Assembly (NCBI GenBank): GCA_014706295.1 | Contig: JACSVZ010000016.1 | Location: forward strand, 11,699,168 to 11,763,167 | DNA from: Lycocorax pyrrhopterus obiensis | Lineage: Eukaryota; Chordata; Aves; Passeriformes; Paradisaeidae | Direction of reading: 5' to 3' | Length of the DNA: 64,000 nucleotides | Shown: piece by piece, positions 1 to 14,600 of the stretch | Numbering within the stretch: position 1 is the first letter of the stretch | How the letters are laid out: each line of letters opens with the position of its first letter | Notes under the pieces: model-generated | What the model was told of the DNA's origin: nothing | Databases searched by the model: none | The model's input: only the letters and a program-made list of their open reading frames with translations | Translations under genes and position numbers: made by a program

Positions 1-729
1 GTTGCTTATAAAAGAATAAGGAAACTCAAAAAATAAATTACACCATTAAATAAAGTACTGGTATTATTGTACCTTAGTCTTCTGACTAGAACTATTAATA
101 TCTTTCATAGCTCATGGGCCTAAATTCTTTTAGGAGGGCAGTATCAAATAGGAAGAAAATAAGATGAAGCTTTTATTTCCTATTGACTTTGTCTAAAAAT
201 AAAGATTCCAATTTGAATGATAGACTCCTTTCCCTATTAATAAGTCACAGCACTCACAGATTAGTTCAGTGGTGAATAAGAAGAAAGCAGACATATTTTA
301 ATTAAAAACACCTTTATAAATGGTCTTACATAACGAGTATTTGAAATGCATTACCTTGTTGTATTTATACATTATGCTTCTTAATGCAAAATCCTTTGAT
401 TTTATGAGAAACAGAAACTGCTCTTTCTGATAAATATCCAATTTTATCAATAACAAGAACAGTGCAACCCAGAGCTCCAGTTCAGCTGTAACCATAGTAA
501 CTTCAAATAGGGAAGAGCCTTGTGATTGTCGATGTGACCAAAGGTAAAGGGAGTTCATATAGCTCAGAAATAGCTGTGCTTCAGCAAGCCCTGTGAAGGT
601 AAATCGGTTTGCTATACTTGAAATGTCAAAAATTAGGAAAAAAAAAGCAAAAGAAGGAAGGGCTAAAGGTATGTGAAATGTCTTTGGATGGGAAGGTCGT
701 TGCCCAGAACATGTTAATAGCAGCAGCCT

Positions 730-1065
730 TGGAGACCGCCAGAGTTGTACGGTTCCCGTGTTTTTGGTGGCCGGGGCAGAGGTCTGATCGTTCCATCCCT
801 GTGCCACATCTGCTCTGTTCATTATTCCACTACAGCCACGGGCACCCGAACCTGGGCTCGCTGCTGCGGCTGCCTGTCAGTCACAGGGACAGCTGGGCCA
901 CAATTCCCTAATCTGCAGTTTCACTTTGCAGGTCTCTGCTGGGCAGGGACCGAGATCTGGGGGCTCCACACCAGCCCCTTTTCCTCGCTCGCTCGCTGTG
1001 CAGCTCTTGAGGCGTGACACGTGCATGAGAACACAGGGAGGAACTGCTCCGTCCCCTTTGAAGGG
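730..1065. other. GC-rich patch with scattered CpG in intron 5
   Basis: This patch stands out from AT-rich surroundings. It has a dozen or so CpG dinucleotides, including a CTCGCTCGCTCGCTG run near 985. Overlapping open frames on both strands reflect the base composition. I recognise no protein and no repeat family. It could be a weak CpG island, an old GC-rich retroelement piece or neutral GC-rich sequence. Confidence 0.4.
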
Positions 1066-3539
1066 CTCGCACCAAAACACTCCCAGAGTCAGGGTACATT
1101 ACAAATCAAAACCTAATACCAACACAAGGAAACCCTTTCAACAGTGAAACAGGGAAATCTGTGCTGTTTTATGCAGACGAAACAATGAGAAGATATGATT
1201 TCCTTGATGACATGATAAATTATACCTATTGATCAGAAAAAAGAAAAATGTAAATACCGGTCTCAGGTTTTAAACCAAGAATAACTAAGGGATAATTTGC
1301 GAATTTTAAAATTCTGTTTCTTAAAATTTAACCTTTCACCTGAAGTCTTAAAATGAGAAACTTTTTCTACTGAAAATGATAAATTATTTGAAGGAGACAT
1401 TCTCTGTAAGACGAATTATTTGGTTGAGAGTAACCTTATTTTGTCCCTGAAGTTTCTAACTTTCCTGTCTAGAGATATGAAAATTTTTTGAGGCATCAAA
1501 AATATTGTTGATATTTAAGGATCACAGCCTATAACGCAAAACACAGTCTCAAGTATATCCAGTCATAAATTAATTTCTTAATCTTAGCTCAAATGCTAGT
1601 TTTCTATGTAAGAGAACACACAGCATATAAGAACAATTCATATGAATTATTTTTATGCAAAAATATCTAGATTAAATGTCTTCAGATAACCTTCAGAACT
1701 AAAACCGGCAGAGTGCTATGACATTATTTCCTTCTTCTTAACAATACTAGAAAATTTTAGCTGGCATATGTTTGTTTACTGCCCTGACAGTAAAAGTCTT
1801 TATTTAACATGTAAACATCTACCAGTCATCTTTACTATTACAAATAAGGAGCTCAATCAAACCAACTTCTGTCAAGTCAACAGATCAGTTTTTAGCATCT
1901 TTTGAGACTTAATTGCTTTCCACAGCCAAGGGAAATTAAATCTCTTTTTGAAATGAGTTTATAATCCTACACAGTGAAGAATTAAATGAAAAATCATGCA
2001 GCAAATCTGACAGGAATTTATTATTTCATCTTAAGACTAATTTATTGTTGACAACACTAACAACATTTTACGAAAGATTTCTTCAAAAACCCCAAAATGA
2101 ACCCTAGATATCACAGATAAAATCTTTATACTGATTATTTTATGCCCTGATATGTATCAGTCCTCTAGGGCACCATATTTTAACTGATTTTGGAATGCCA
2201 GTGAGCTCTTTACATACTTGAGATTATAATTCACTAGCAAATCCTACAACACAATGAAATATTTTCAGCAGTGTCAACCATTTAATTAATGAAAAACTTA
2301 ATTCAAAATTCTCTTAAGTCTTTGAGGGGTTGAAACTTATGGATAAGATTAGTGAAAACATGAGACAGCTTACAATATTGTGAATTGATAGCAGAGGGAG
2401 CAAGACTGAACATTAAAAAACTCCTGGACGTGCACAGACACTATATAAGCAGAGGAGTAATTAGAAACAATATTAATCAATGACAGTTTGTCACACTAAA
2501 AATAGTTTTCTCAACTGCAGCTTTAGCTTTTTAAGCCTGTTTAAAACTCTGGGAAAAGTAATTCTTGAAGCTTATTCCTACAGTGCAAGAAGTGCTTCTG
2601 TTTTGTTTATTTTGTTTGTTTTTTTTTTTCTCGTGATTGTTCCAGATTAATCAGTGGTGATTTAATACTCTTATAATCAAAATCGGTGCACTTGTCTTAC
2701 ACATTACTTGTCATAAGTCAACATTTGTGAAACTAAATAGTCTGGAAAATGGGAAAAGAAACTAAGCCAGCTGCAAAGCCCTATTCTTAGCACTGTCAAG
2801 AAATATACTTGGAAATTGTAAGGATGCTTTTATTCCATAAGAGTATTTTCCCAGGTTTTCCTTGTGCTTCCAACTTCTGTGTTTTTCTCTTGCTCTGAGG
2901 ATAGGCTCCAATCATGTGCTGAATCTTATTAGTGTAGCTAATAAGATGTGATCTAAGAAGTGGCAGTTTATTGGATGCTTGGATTAATTTGAGAATAACA
3001 ATTTGATGCAGCTTTTATGGTAATCTTGCAACAACTGGTTTTGTGGAAATAAATTGTTTCAGACCATACCTTTAAGCCATCAGAATGATAAATCACAAGC
3101 CCAAAATCTTTTGTTAAATACGGAGAGTTCATTTAAAGACTGTAAAAAATTTGCAGAACAATATTGCTTTTTCTAATTTTTTTTAAAAGCGAGGAATTTG
3201 AAAGCTTTATTCCTAATTTTCTCAGAGAAGCTTCTCAAAGGAAGTTTTTTAACACTAATGCAGCATCTCACATGCATCACAAAATGTTTTCTGTTCCATT
3301 TCCTTTAACAGCTCAACTGAAAATTTTGCAAAATTCCAATGTACCCTTGCAGAATGTTTGTACTTTGTTTTAGTAGAAAACATATAAAAAAATCTTCTGT
3401 TCACCTTCTCCTTTACTGTGTTCCCACAGTTGCAAATAGCAATACTTTTCTTTTAATATCAGAGTACTCTTATTAACATTTTCAACACATAACAAAATCT
3501 GGACAAATATATGAAACCTAGGCTAAGTTTGATATTAGC

Positions 3540-3618
3540 CTGTTTTAATTAGAACGCTGGACTAGAAGACCTTCAGACATCCCTCCAACTCTAAATGATT
3601 CTGTAGTTCTGTGATTCC
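3540..3618 (+). repeat. CR1-like LINE 3' tail
   Basis: The text GGACTAGAAGACCTTCAGAC, then CCCTCCAACTCTAAATGATT and CTGTAGTTCTGTGATTCC, follows the avian CR1 3' end (ggttggactagatgacctcc..., ...ccaacctaaatgattctatgattc). The terminal ATTCTATGA-like repeats are on the right, so the element points along the plus strand. It is short and diverged, with the usual CR1 5' truncation. Confidence 0.72.
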
Positions 3619-4186
3619 AAAATTGACTGAGTCTGCTTCCCAGACTTTGCCATTTACTGTAACTTTGGACTTGAAATCTCACATCTGCAAATTCGAGTCA
3701 ATTTCTTGGTATCTGGTTTTTTAGAGCTGTATTTACCATGAACACCTTGCTCAAATTGTCACTGATACCGCATAAACGGTATTTACATGGCCAAATCTGA
3801 ACGCTCCATTCCCCATATCTTTAAACTGGGTTAGGTCACACCCGGATGTGAGGCTGTGGTTGTTATCTGTGAGGCTCCAGCTTACAGCAGTTCTCATATC
3901 AGCAATCAACAGGTGGTGCCCTGAAGATTGGAGAACATTTTCCCAATCTTTTCAGCAACCTCAATTATAACGTTTGTGAGCTAAATCTAGGAAAAACAGT
4001 TACTAAAAAAACCCTCAAGGGACCTCTGGAGCTGATTTGATTTAAGATTATCAGAATATCAGATATTGATCAGATAAGGAAAGAAAAAACCAAGAACAGA
4101 GACTTTGAACATTTCTATGGCATATAGAATTGTTATTTACTCTTCTGAAAGAAGAAGTGAAAAAGTAACTTATTTGAAATGGTTAC

Positions 4187-4302
4187 CTGGATCTGTGGCA
4201 GACATCAGCGATCCAAAAAATAAACAGTCAGTGAAGTGGAATTCCCGTTGCTTTAATTGGCCAATGTGTACCATGGCCTTCACAAAGCCATACATTATCA
4301 AC
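4187..4302 (-). CDS. SLC9A9: SLC9A9 coding exon 5 (residues 178-216 plus first base of codon 217)
   Basis: The exon begins GTTGATAATG after CCCTGACAG and ends GATCCAG before GTAACC. With the two bases from exon 4 it reads [20 protein letters not shown], then [29 protein letters not shown] is a membrane helix and [15 protein letters not shown](V) is the start of the conserved ion-translocation core. A213-T214-D215-P216 is the family motif, and the leftover G fits the first base of the Val codon that follows it in relatives. The loop [11 protein letters not shown] varies from the mammalian sequence, as loops usually do. The plus-strand open frame 4105-4320 is an antisense shadow of this exon. 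Exon 6, which should start inside ATDPV, is not in the remaining 4.2 kb. Confidence 0.95.
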
Positions 4303-5638
4303 CTGTCAGGGCAAAGATAAGACTGGTATCAGACAGTGTATTTAGTATTTATGTTTAATTTACAGTATTAAACAGGTTCTTATTCTCTTCAGCTTCTTTC
4401 AATGAATGTATCACATGAATACTGAACATAAACTGGTGTCATATGAAAATTCTATTTCCTGTTCAGCCGTCAACTATTGTATTGAAACGTCAGAGAAAAT
4501 TCCAAATCAAAGGTTTTCTGAGTAATTGTCATCTGCTGTTAGCAGAGAACAATGGTTTGGGCTGTTTATTTTTCAAAAGGAAAGATAAGGTAAGCTCAAG
4601 AAGACATTATTAAGACTAATTTGTCTAATGTAGAACATTTAAACAAAGGCAGTTCTACTATCAGCGCTGTGGCTTGCGCTGTATTTCTAAAGGCATTATT
4701 TTATTCTATCAGCTTTTAAATGTTAGCAGCACTCAAAGTTCCATGTAAGGTCTCTAAATGGGTATATTTAACACTCACAGTGATAGGGAAGCAACAAAGT
4801 CACTCTTCAAAATGCACTGCTACAGCCTCACCAGTTTCACAGGAAATGTTATCACTGGTTTATATAACTAGGCAATGCTCTCTGAGATGTGCATTCCAAT
4901 AAGAATCTTGAAATAACTTGAAAAAAAGAGATTCACTTCTTGTTGGAACCTGTTGCAGATTTTTACAATTTTGTACATTTTCAGTCTAGTTAATAGTAAA
5001 CCCCATTGCATTCAATACCTGTTCCATAAACACATAAATCGGCAACTGTGCTCTTCTAAATTGAGACTCTAAACCACTCATTGAAACAAGTTCCATGCAT
5101 GCTCATCCTGAGCTAGGTTTTGCCCTCAGCTATCCTCCTAAGGTGCTCCCGAGGTCTCATTAGCACAGATCTGAGGGACAGATAAAGTGCAATTAACAAA
5201 CAGCCCGAGAGTTAATAACAAAACGCTTTAGGATACTTCAGCAAGCTCACTGTACTGTGCAAGGAGGGAAGCAGATAGGTCACCATGGCATTCCCCAGGG
5301 GCCCTGAGTATTTGTGTACATATTTACAAAAGCTCTCTAGCAAACAGTTCACCACCAATTGCCCTAAAACACTGTATCCACCTGTGGGTCTCCTTGACTG
5401 ATGAGCTCACTTTCTCTCCCTTCCCAAAGAATAATGACTCCAGACCCTACAGTGAACTTTGTCTTTTTATCCTCAGCAAAATTTGTCAGCTTTAAGGAAT
5501 GAGTCCTTCAAAAACTGATTGTGGTGCTGCTCTCCCAATTTTCGATTGTCTCCAAAGCCACAGTAATGGAAGTGAGCACAGCCATGTCTTTTAGAAATAA
5601 TTGCCTAAACCTACTTGCAGTTTTGACCAGAGATACTC

Positions 5639-5676
5639 TTTTAAAATAGTAAATACATATTTTAAAATAGTAAATA
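5639..5676. repeat. Direct duplication of a 17-bp AT-rich unit
   Basis: Two identical copies of TTTTAAAATAGTAAATA occur at 5639-5655 and 5660-5676, four bases apart. This looks like a small local tandem duplication in AT-rich intron sequence. Confidence 0.85.
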
Positions 5677-8600
5677 AAACTAAGTTCTAACTATTTGGCA
5701 AATTTCGTAATGATAATTCTACATATTGAAAAGTTTGATCCCAGCTGGATACCTGAGCAATTGTAGTGATATTGCACATCATCCAGTAGTACCCAACACA
5801 GCTGTTAATGGAAATCCAACAGGGAAAGCATACCCCAACGACAGCAGGATATTAATCCCAAGGAATTGTTCTGCACTGGTGCCCCTATTGCTATTATAAT
5901 GTAGAATTGGAAAAAAAATAGTCTTATTGATTTTTAGGGCTGCTGTCATTTAATTTGATACATTTGGTGTATTTTTAGCAAGTTTACACCAAATTTCAGT
6001 AAATCTGATAGCTTTATTAACCTTCAAACATCTATTTAATATATGTTAAAAAATTTATTAAAATGTCTATTAGTAAGTTGTAAATAAATCAAAGCATCAG
6101 TGACTGAATTTCCTGCAGAATGTTCCTGTCCCAATGGAACATGTTCCCACCCAGTGCTCACTGCTGACACAGAGCAGGCTATTGACACCAATGGAGTTAA
6201 CATAAGAAGCTTGGAATCTGTTGAGTAGGATAGCACTTCTATTTCCAGTTCCTGTCTGTGAAATCATCTTTTTTTTCTTTTTTACTAATAGAGAATGCTT
6301 AATTTTATTTTTCATTGTTTTAGAATTTCAGAACTGAGATCTCCAGGGCAGTATAAAGGAAACAGAACCTGAGTGGCAAGTCAGTGTAACTCTAATTTCC
6401 CATGTGGCTTTGAAAATCTTAATTTTAAAATAATACTGCAAAGTAATTTTATTTTATAAGCTTTTTGAAAAAATTTTTAAAACATCTATATTGCAAATGC
6501 CTTAGTAAAGTTGTTGCCTCTTAAACTATGGGACCTTTATCTCTGTGTTCGAAATGATCCTTCTCTGATAATATTATAGAGTAAGAGCTATTTTCCTCAT
6601 CAGCCTGGATTTTGCATTTGTACTGTGAACTGTGCATCATTTAGAACACTGTATTGACCACCAGAGATAGTGTCCCTTCATTTCCCCCAAATGAAGCAGT
6701 GACTAGTATTCTATGGAACAAAAAGAATGAGGCACAGAGCTATGCAAGGACTTAGGATAGGAGACTTCTGTTGAAAATCTGAGTCCTCAGAGCTGCTGCC
6801 TTAGGTCCCTGCTGCATCCATAAAGCCTCTTAACTCCCAAGAGGTTTTTGAGGGGAGCTTGTCCAGCACTGTGAAATGCATGTCCTGGTTGTCTAGAGAT
6901 CCTCTGGGATTCACAAACTAGTGAATGACCGGCCAATGAGAACTGTAGAGAGATCCTGACCCTCACACAGCCCAAAGCAGCAGAAAAAGAGGAGGCTTCA
7001 CTTTGCAGTCCCTTTTCACTGTACTCTGATAGAGCAGGACACATGAGCCTCAGATCCAAAACCTTGATCACCCCCTCGTCCTTCATTTTCCCTGCACTAA
7101 GAGCACGCCAAAGTAGGGTCCCAGTTCCTACAAGCTGCTCCACCTTGCTTATAATAAGCCATTATTCATTAAATTAGGCAGCTGGAACGTGCATGAATGT
7201 GAAAGTGTGATGTGGCACCAGGTGACGTGGGTCCCGTCCTGGGTGATGGAAGTCTGACCTTGAGTCTACGCTTTGAAGTCAAATTCTTTTCCCTCTGTCC
7301 CTCTAGCTTTGTGTGGGTGTCTTGAAGCTATGAATTCTGGTAGGTGACAAAGTGTCCCAAATAATGCCATTTTTTTTGCATCTAGATATATATGTCTGTT
7401 CTAGAAACTACATAGAATCAGTACAGAGCAGGGAGTTGATTTGGAATTGCCCTACCTCCTTATCAACTTCTTTTTGACATGAATAAATCTTCAAATTCAG
7501 CAATGTATTTGTGTGATGAGAAAGTAGATGATTGGAAACATTATACTTTAGAAACAAATTGCAGCTAAATTGATCAGTGATAAAAAGTTGCTGAAAACTT
7601 CTCATTTGGACTTAGTGATGGTTTGGTACTTCAAAAATATTTGTGAATAGCTGATTTGTCATAGATTTGGAACATTAATAAAGTAAGAAAACAGAAGAAT
7701 AAGACTCAGATTAGCTTTGCTGCAGGAGACCTCACATTTTCTACACCCAAACTTTTTAAAGTCTGGGGAGGAGCCCATCAAGCTAGAGCAAGTATTTTAC
7801 CACTTCAGCAGGAAAAGAGAAAAACAGTAATGTAATGAAATAGATGAGAATTCAGAATTTTCCAGATTATGCAAGTTTGGCACTTACAAATTGCCTCATC
7901 TCTAAAAAATGCTACATAGAATGCTGTCATTACACAGTAGAGGAGACACCAAATAAATATTTGACTCGCTGAAGTAAGAATCTTCTGGGAAACTGAACTT
8001 TTAACTACCATAATTTCCAGTATGAACTGGCAAGTAAACCACACAAAATCTCAGCACAACAACACAAAAACCCCCTTTAAACTGACAAAACTAACAAAAG
8101 TAAATAATAGACACTGAATAACCAGAACAAAACCTCTTCAAGGCTTTAATTATTCCGAGCATTGGGTTGTCTTTATATTTTTGAAGCTGGACTGAATTTT
8201 GAAACTTGTTGGTGTCAAAAAGTGTGGGGCAGAAGAGTCTCCATTTGTAAAGGGTCCATTTCTTTTACTACCACGGTTCTGCTATGCATTGAGGAAAGGA
8301 GTTTGGAAAGCACAGTCTGTCTGTGTACTGCTGGCAGGTTCCAGTGAGGTTGTTTATAAAGCTGCTCTCTAGGAAGGCCACTCGGACATTCTTGAACTAG
8401 CTGCTGTTTACATGTAGAGGGGAAAAGAGAGAGCCATCTCCTAAGGCCTTTACAGAGTAATTACTACACACGAAACTTTCTAAATGCTCAGGAAGAGCTT
8501 TAGATGCAGCTCAATAGAGGCTTATTTTTTTGCAAGAGTTTCTTTTAGCAGCATCTGGTTTTAAGGGATCTGAAAAGAGACAGTGAAATTGCTTTGGGGG

Positions 8601-11600
8601 TTTTTAGGAAGCTCTTGTCAGAAAGCTCTAAATAGCAAAACCTCTCTTCAGCATACTGCTAGTAGAAGAGAGATAATTTGTAGTTTTAGAGCAGAGGAAG
8701 TGGGGTATGTCTGATGCAGAACAGGAAGGCTGCAGGAAAGATACAAAGGACAGAAGCATTGTAAGTAGTCACAAACAGGATCAGACCACACTGAGAAGGG
8801 AAAAGTTACCAGAGTCTTCAAGACAGGAAGGCTGAAAGCCTGGCAAGAGTTTTAGTCCTATGGGTGGCTGAGAAAGGCCGTATAACACATCTAAGCAGCA
8901 CACCTGACACGTAATCATACAGCAAAGGGCTGTACTAGTCCTAAAGGCACCGGGTAAAAACCAGCCCGGGACCAGCACTCCTGGGAATGAGAGACAGCAG
9001 GGGTGTCCAAAAGAACTGTTGAGAGTGTCTATCTATGCATGAACAGTGCACAAAGGGGCACAAGATGACAGTGCATAAGGTACCTTAGGTATATGTGAGA
9101 TGAGACAAATGCAAATCGAAAAAAATCCTTCAAATCTCTTGTGGTAAAAATGTGCCCCAATAGTGTAGTCAGGTAAGAAATCCGTGCTGAGCTTTGCCTC
9201 CTAAAAATCCCAGCCACATCTTCAGCTGGCAGGACCTGGCATCACAGCACCCATCCCTCTGCAATAGAGCAAACTGAAAAAATTATGGCAATAAATATAT
9301 ATTGGCAGGTTGGTTTATAGGATACTGCTTTGAAAAGTAACTGCATGCTCTCATGCAAACAAAACTGGGAAAAGGTACCAGCTCTAAAAGAATCTACTCT
9401 TAATTTAAAGCTGTAGGGGACATAAATAGAATGTAACAGAACCTGCTAAGTGAAGATACACAGCGCACACACACGTGCCCTGTATCTTCAATACAGACAG
9501 CCCCATCTGCCTGATGATTTTATCTGTGGTTGTATTTTCTTCAGCTTTGTTATTCATTGCATTATCGCTGCTGAATCTCACTATGGGTCTTTATTGTGTT
9601 AAAGGTTTTAAAAGCATAATTCCAGATTTAAAGTGTTTGTGCAGTTATGCTGTGTAGCATGGAAGAGACTCGTAATTTAAATCTTTCTTGCCAAATACGT
9701 TTTCTAGTCTGCAGAGAATTTTTTATCTCATAGTCTAACTCCCTAAAGAATCTTACCCTATCTAGACATGATTATCTTGTAGCTTGAAGCCAGTTGAACA
9801 TAGCTACAGATTGTAATCATGCAAGTAAAAGATGAAAAAACATTTCTTCCTTCACATTTCTTCTTTTTCACAAGGAATAGTGATATTAATAAGCCAACAA
9901 TAGGAAAAGTAGATGATTTTATTCTTGCTGGTATATGAAATAACAGTGATTGACTGGTACCGTAATAGAAATAAAGAAGTCACTTGTCAGAGTTTAAAAT
10001 ATATGCTGAAAAACATAAATAGTAGAGATGAAAATTAAAAACTCATTCCTTTGTTTTGATTTTTTTATTTCTACCATACCAATATATTTCTATAACTTTT
10101 TCCATACAATAGAATTCTCCACATCAAATGCTCTGGCTGCAGTGATCCGTTATTTCAAACTGCTCTATGTGCTACTACTTCCTTCTTTTAGTCATCTTTT
10201 AAATCAGTTTTGTCACTAGAAAGGGTACTATCATGGGCATTCCTCCAAAAAATCATTTTCTCACTAATCAAAGCAGGAGAAAACCTCACTGAAGTGTGTC
10301 AGGTAACAATAAAGCAATAGTAGCATTACCTAAAGTTATTCTGTATAAATCACACAGGAAGAAAACCCCTCTGGCTATAGAAATAACAGAGATCAGAAAA
10401 GAACCCGACTTTAAAAGTTCACTGCATCCCCAGTTACCTGGGGCACAGTGACTGTCCAACAGCTGAGCATTAGAACTGCACAGCTTTAGCTCTCACAAAG
10501 CTTTAGCATCACCAGATCTGACAAACAGCTCCAGTGAGCCCTGCTGTGCTCCGGGGAAGTGCAAAGGGCCTTTGCTTGGCTTTTCCCAATGGGCAGTGCA
10601 GAAGATCTACCATCGAGATTTTGTTATTAGTCACAGATCATCTTCTGTTTGCTTCTTACATCAGCAGCTGGGATGGAAAGGCTAAATGGAGAGAAACACA
10701 CTCTACACCTCAGAGACAGAGAAAGAAAGGCTGTGTTTAATAACCATGGCTCCATAGGTAGCTTGGCTCCTCAGAGAGTCCTGTGCTACTGGAGGTTTGG
10801 GAAAGTGAAGGCTGTTCAGAGGTATTCAATCAAGCAAACAGGTATTGAAAGTAAGTAAAAAATGCAGCCCAGGTTTCTACATCAGTCAATTTGGGGGCCA
10901 CTGGTAATTGAAAAAGTGAAGAGATCTGAAAGAGGCTTCAAAATTGCACGGCTGTCATGCCCTATTTAAGGGAAGACCAACAATATTCGTGTTTGATGCT
11001 TTAGGACTGGCTTGAACAAGACTATGTAGAAGGCCTGAGTGCTCAGAAAGCCTCAGTGTCTGAGCCTTTGCTTAATTAATAATATCTCCTGTGGATTTAT
11101 CCTCATGAAAGTAAAGAATATAGTCTTCTGTAGTACATTCAACCATGGGAAATATCTACTGAAATACAGAGATGCTTTCCTTTAAAATGGAAAAAACCCA
11201 TTTTGCCCAGGTTCAAAATTTCAAGACACAATTGTAGATTTTGCTGGTAAATGCTAACAGTGTAGCAAAAGCAAGGAGTGACTAAAAGGGGGTAAGGTGT
11301 GAACACACATGAGATGAAAAGTTAGTTGAGGTCACCAGTCTTTGCTGGAATCTGTCAATAAATGGTATTTCGTGGTTTGGATTTTTTTTTTAATCTCTTA
11401 TCTCTTTTTTCAGACTGACTTTCAAATAGGTCTTACTGTGTTAGAGTTTTGCAACAGTTTGCATCACAGACATACAAACCTATTCACCACCACTCACAAC
11501 TGCACAAGATAATTTAATGTATTTTTAATATTTCTCTAATGAGTATAACACAGCTTCAGGATCCCTGTGTTCCTGAGCTCCACTTAAATTAGAGCCATTA

Positions 11601-14600
11601 TATACCTAACAACATGAACCCCTGCAATGAAAAACCTGCACTTGATCTTTGAGTGCTGAGTAAAATGTAATAATTACTTGGGTAAATGAGCCATGAAACA
11701 CTGTCAACTGTACTGTGTCCAAATCATAGTGCCACTTAAAATTTTATTGCACTACACAAATTTAAACATTACCTCAAGATTTACTTTACTCAGTGTTATA
11801 AATTGAGAGAACCTCAAAGAGATAATGAATTACTGACAGTCTTACACACATATTTTGAGACAGATATCCTCATGACAGTAAAAATTAAATGTAGAGAAAT
11901 CAGACATAAGATTTTTCAGATACAATAATGAAAAATATTTTAGAAATTCCTAAATCACTGTTTTACAGACGGTGGTGGAATTCTAAAGAAAATATTAGTG
12001 ACACCAAGGGACTTTCACTATGAAAAAAGAAGGACTGAAAATACCCAGTTTACAGAGAGAAAATAAGACAGTGATTGTATCATCTACAGGAGTTAAAACC
12101 AATGTAATTAAATGTCAACAACTCGGAGTTCTCAGATTACACAACTGTTGTCTCACCCTGAACTAACACACAAAGTCAGTCAGGGGTCGGGTAAATTGGG
12201 TTCACTGGTTAATTGGCTCATTTAGTCAGTCAGCAATGAATTCACCTCAACAATGAAATACTTTAATGATTATCACAATTCTAGCAATCTTAACCTGCAA
12301 GGTTCTTTCTTTACCTCCAAGAAGTCAATATTCTGAAAAATTGAGTCTTGTCTAAATATTTAGGGGTTTTGTAAGTTCAAGAAAACCTGCTGCAGCTCAT
12401 GAAATTGCCTCCAATATGAGAAGCTGGTCTCTAGTTCTCAGCTGAGTGGGTGCTTTGTATTCTGAAATGTTAAGACCCCTAATCCCATCCCATTATCAAT
12501 ATAAATGTCTGACTTTAATATTAAAGACTCTGCTAAATCCATGGCTTTAGCCACATCTGATAGCATTAAGTGTCACAGATTAGCTATGGACCCAGAACAA
12601 AACTTTGTATCTGTTTTCTTCACCTTTGAAGGTTCAAATGTGCCAGCATTTAATATCACTGTGTATCACCTTATTATTATATTGACAGAGGGATATATGA
12701 GGATAATTTTTTCTTTTCAACCTCAAGAACTCCATGTGTCAAAAAACTTCTCTATGAGTTTTCTTCAGAACTCCTTATGATAGAAAAATCCTACTTTCAG
12801 AAATAGTTTCCAGGACAGTCAAGAACATTAGTATAAAAGACCTGTCTGTGGAAAGTCCTCAAATCTCTCAGATCTGAGTGATTAAAGGAAAAAACCAAGT
12901 CTGATTCAGCAGAAATTCAGAAGAAAAGTATTTTGAGTCAAGAAAGTGAGAGCCAATAATGATTTTAACTCACTCTCCAAGTATAGAAACATTGCTGGAT
13001 CCTAACCTGCTATCAATCTATGTTGAAGAGAGACTCATGCTTCTGGTTATTATTCATGCTGAACTAATTAATGAATAATTCAGCTATTCTCTAAATTTCA
13101 GAATGAACTCCTCCCAAGATTCTGAAACAGCAGCACTTTTGCCCCACATTTGAAAGTACTGTGTAAATATTGAATTTAACACAAAAAACAAGACAATATT
13201 TTCATTTAATGTTTCATATCAAAATACATAAACCCCATGATCTCATTTGCAAGGAACTGCCACAGTAGGTTTTCACTGGAGCACCTGATGTTCCCTTTAA
13301 ATGAGCTTGTATTATCATTAAAAGGTAATTAGGATCAGTTTGTGATTTCAGAATAATGTAAATGAGATTAGAGAATAACCTGCTGTAAAATAGGGCATGA
13401 AATGAACTATAAAGAAACATGTTTGAAACAGTTTTAGCATTTTTATTGGATTAGCTCAGTCAAAGAGCGGTACAAGTGCTCAAGAACAAAGAAAAGAGGA
13501 ATTCATACCTGCACTATAAATGAAGATTGCCAGGTACCCTCAATAGGCATTTAAGTTAGTGCAGTTTTCAGATGTAAAATGTATTGGTTTGATGAAAAAG
13601 TTAAATGTGTTTAGGACAGATAGGGATATTGCCAAGGCTTGACAGTTTCCAGGTGCTTACCTGGGTTTGGTCCAATCTCCCTTAGAAATAAGGGACACTT
13701 TAGAATACCAACCAGCTTTAAAATACCAAACTTCCACATTTCTAAACTAGGGTGTGGTTACCTCTTGGGATATGGATCAGTCTTGTGCCTTAGTAATTGA
13801 AATCCAAAATTTAGACCTCTGAAAGTGTGAGAATTTCTGTAAGTGTATAGACAGGAAAAGAAACACATCCAACCTTCAACAAATGTTTTCAGGTTGGGTT
13901 TATTTTTAAACAGAATCCTTTCTCTGATGAACAAAGATGGAGTAGAATGATAAAATTTCTTGTGTCTAGGCTAGCTCCTGTATCTAGGGACATAAAGTAT
14001 TAATGTGCAATAATGCTCACTGGGTTTTTTGTTGGAAAAGAAATAAAAATTAACTGATGGACAGGCATGCAGATAGGCCTAAAGTGACATGAAACTACTG
14101 TGATAAACTTTCACAGATAGGAACCTTCCAAGCCAAGAAATAACTTCTCAGGGTGTGAGTATTTGTGGTGATATGATTCAGAGTGAATCAGAAGGACATG
14201 AGCTTCAAAACATTTAACTTGTGGCAAGCAGGTTATCCCCTGCTTATACTGTTATCCTTAACTGGTGTGCTACATAGAAATGGTTTTTAAAACATTAAAT
14301 ATAGCAGCAGGGTCCCTGAGAAGCCCACTACTGTGCTACTGTATTTAAAAACCCTCTTATTTAATACGTTTGTGGCTTCTGAAGTTGTAATAATGAGTTT
14401 GACAAGTATCATTGTCCTACAGAGGAGGAGTCTGCTGTCTTGTGGGAGCTGCATCTTCCCCACCAGACTATGCTCCTGGATCACATGGATTCAGTGCCAG
14501 TAGAACACAAATATTTCAGTCAGCTCCTTCACACAGGGGTGTTGGCTCTTCTCCATAGCACACAGCTATTTCTTCGTTGCAGTTTTGTTATTTTTATATC

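Larger units (their letters stand above)
1..4186 (-). other. SLC9A9: SLC9A9 intron 5, partial
   Basis: The intron starts with GTAACC at 4186-4181 and runs off the left edge. I looked on the minus strand for the next family segment (VTVLAIFHELH and GESVLNDA) and did not find it. The DNA is AT-rich except for a GC-rich patch at 730-1065. A short CR1 tail lies at 3540-3618. The minus-strand open frame 298-822 (174 codons) has no recognisable domain. Confidence 0.85.

Noticed and set aside
298..822. Minus-strand open frame of 174 codons
   Set aside because: It has no recognisable domain, a low-complexity hydrophobic composition and no exon-like splice pattern. It lies within intron 5.
1..4186. 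Search for SLC9A9 exon 6
   Set aside because: No minus-strand sequence encoding the expected VTVLAIFHELH or GESVLNDA segment was seen, so exon 6 must lie outside the window.
4105..4320. Plus-strand open frame of 71 codons
   Set aside because: It is the antisense of SLC9A9 exon 5; the minus strand gives the conserved exchanger sequence with correct splice sites.
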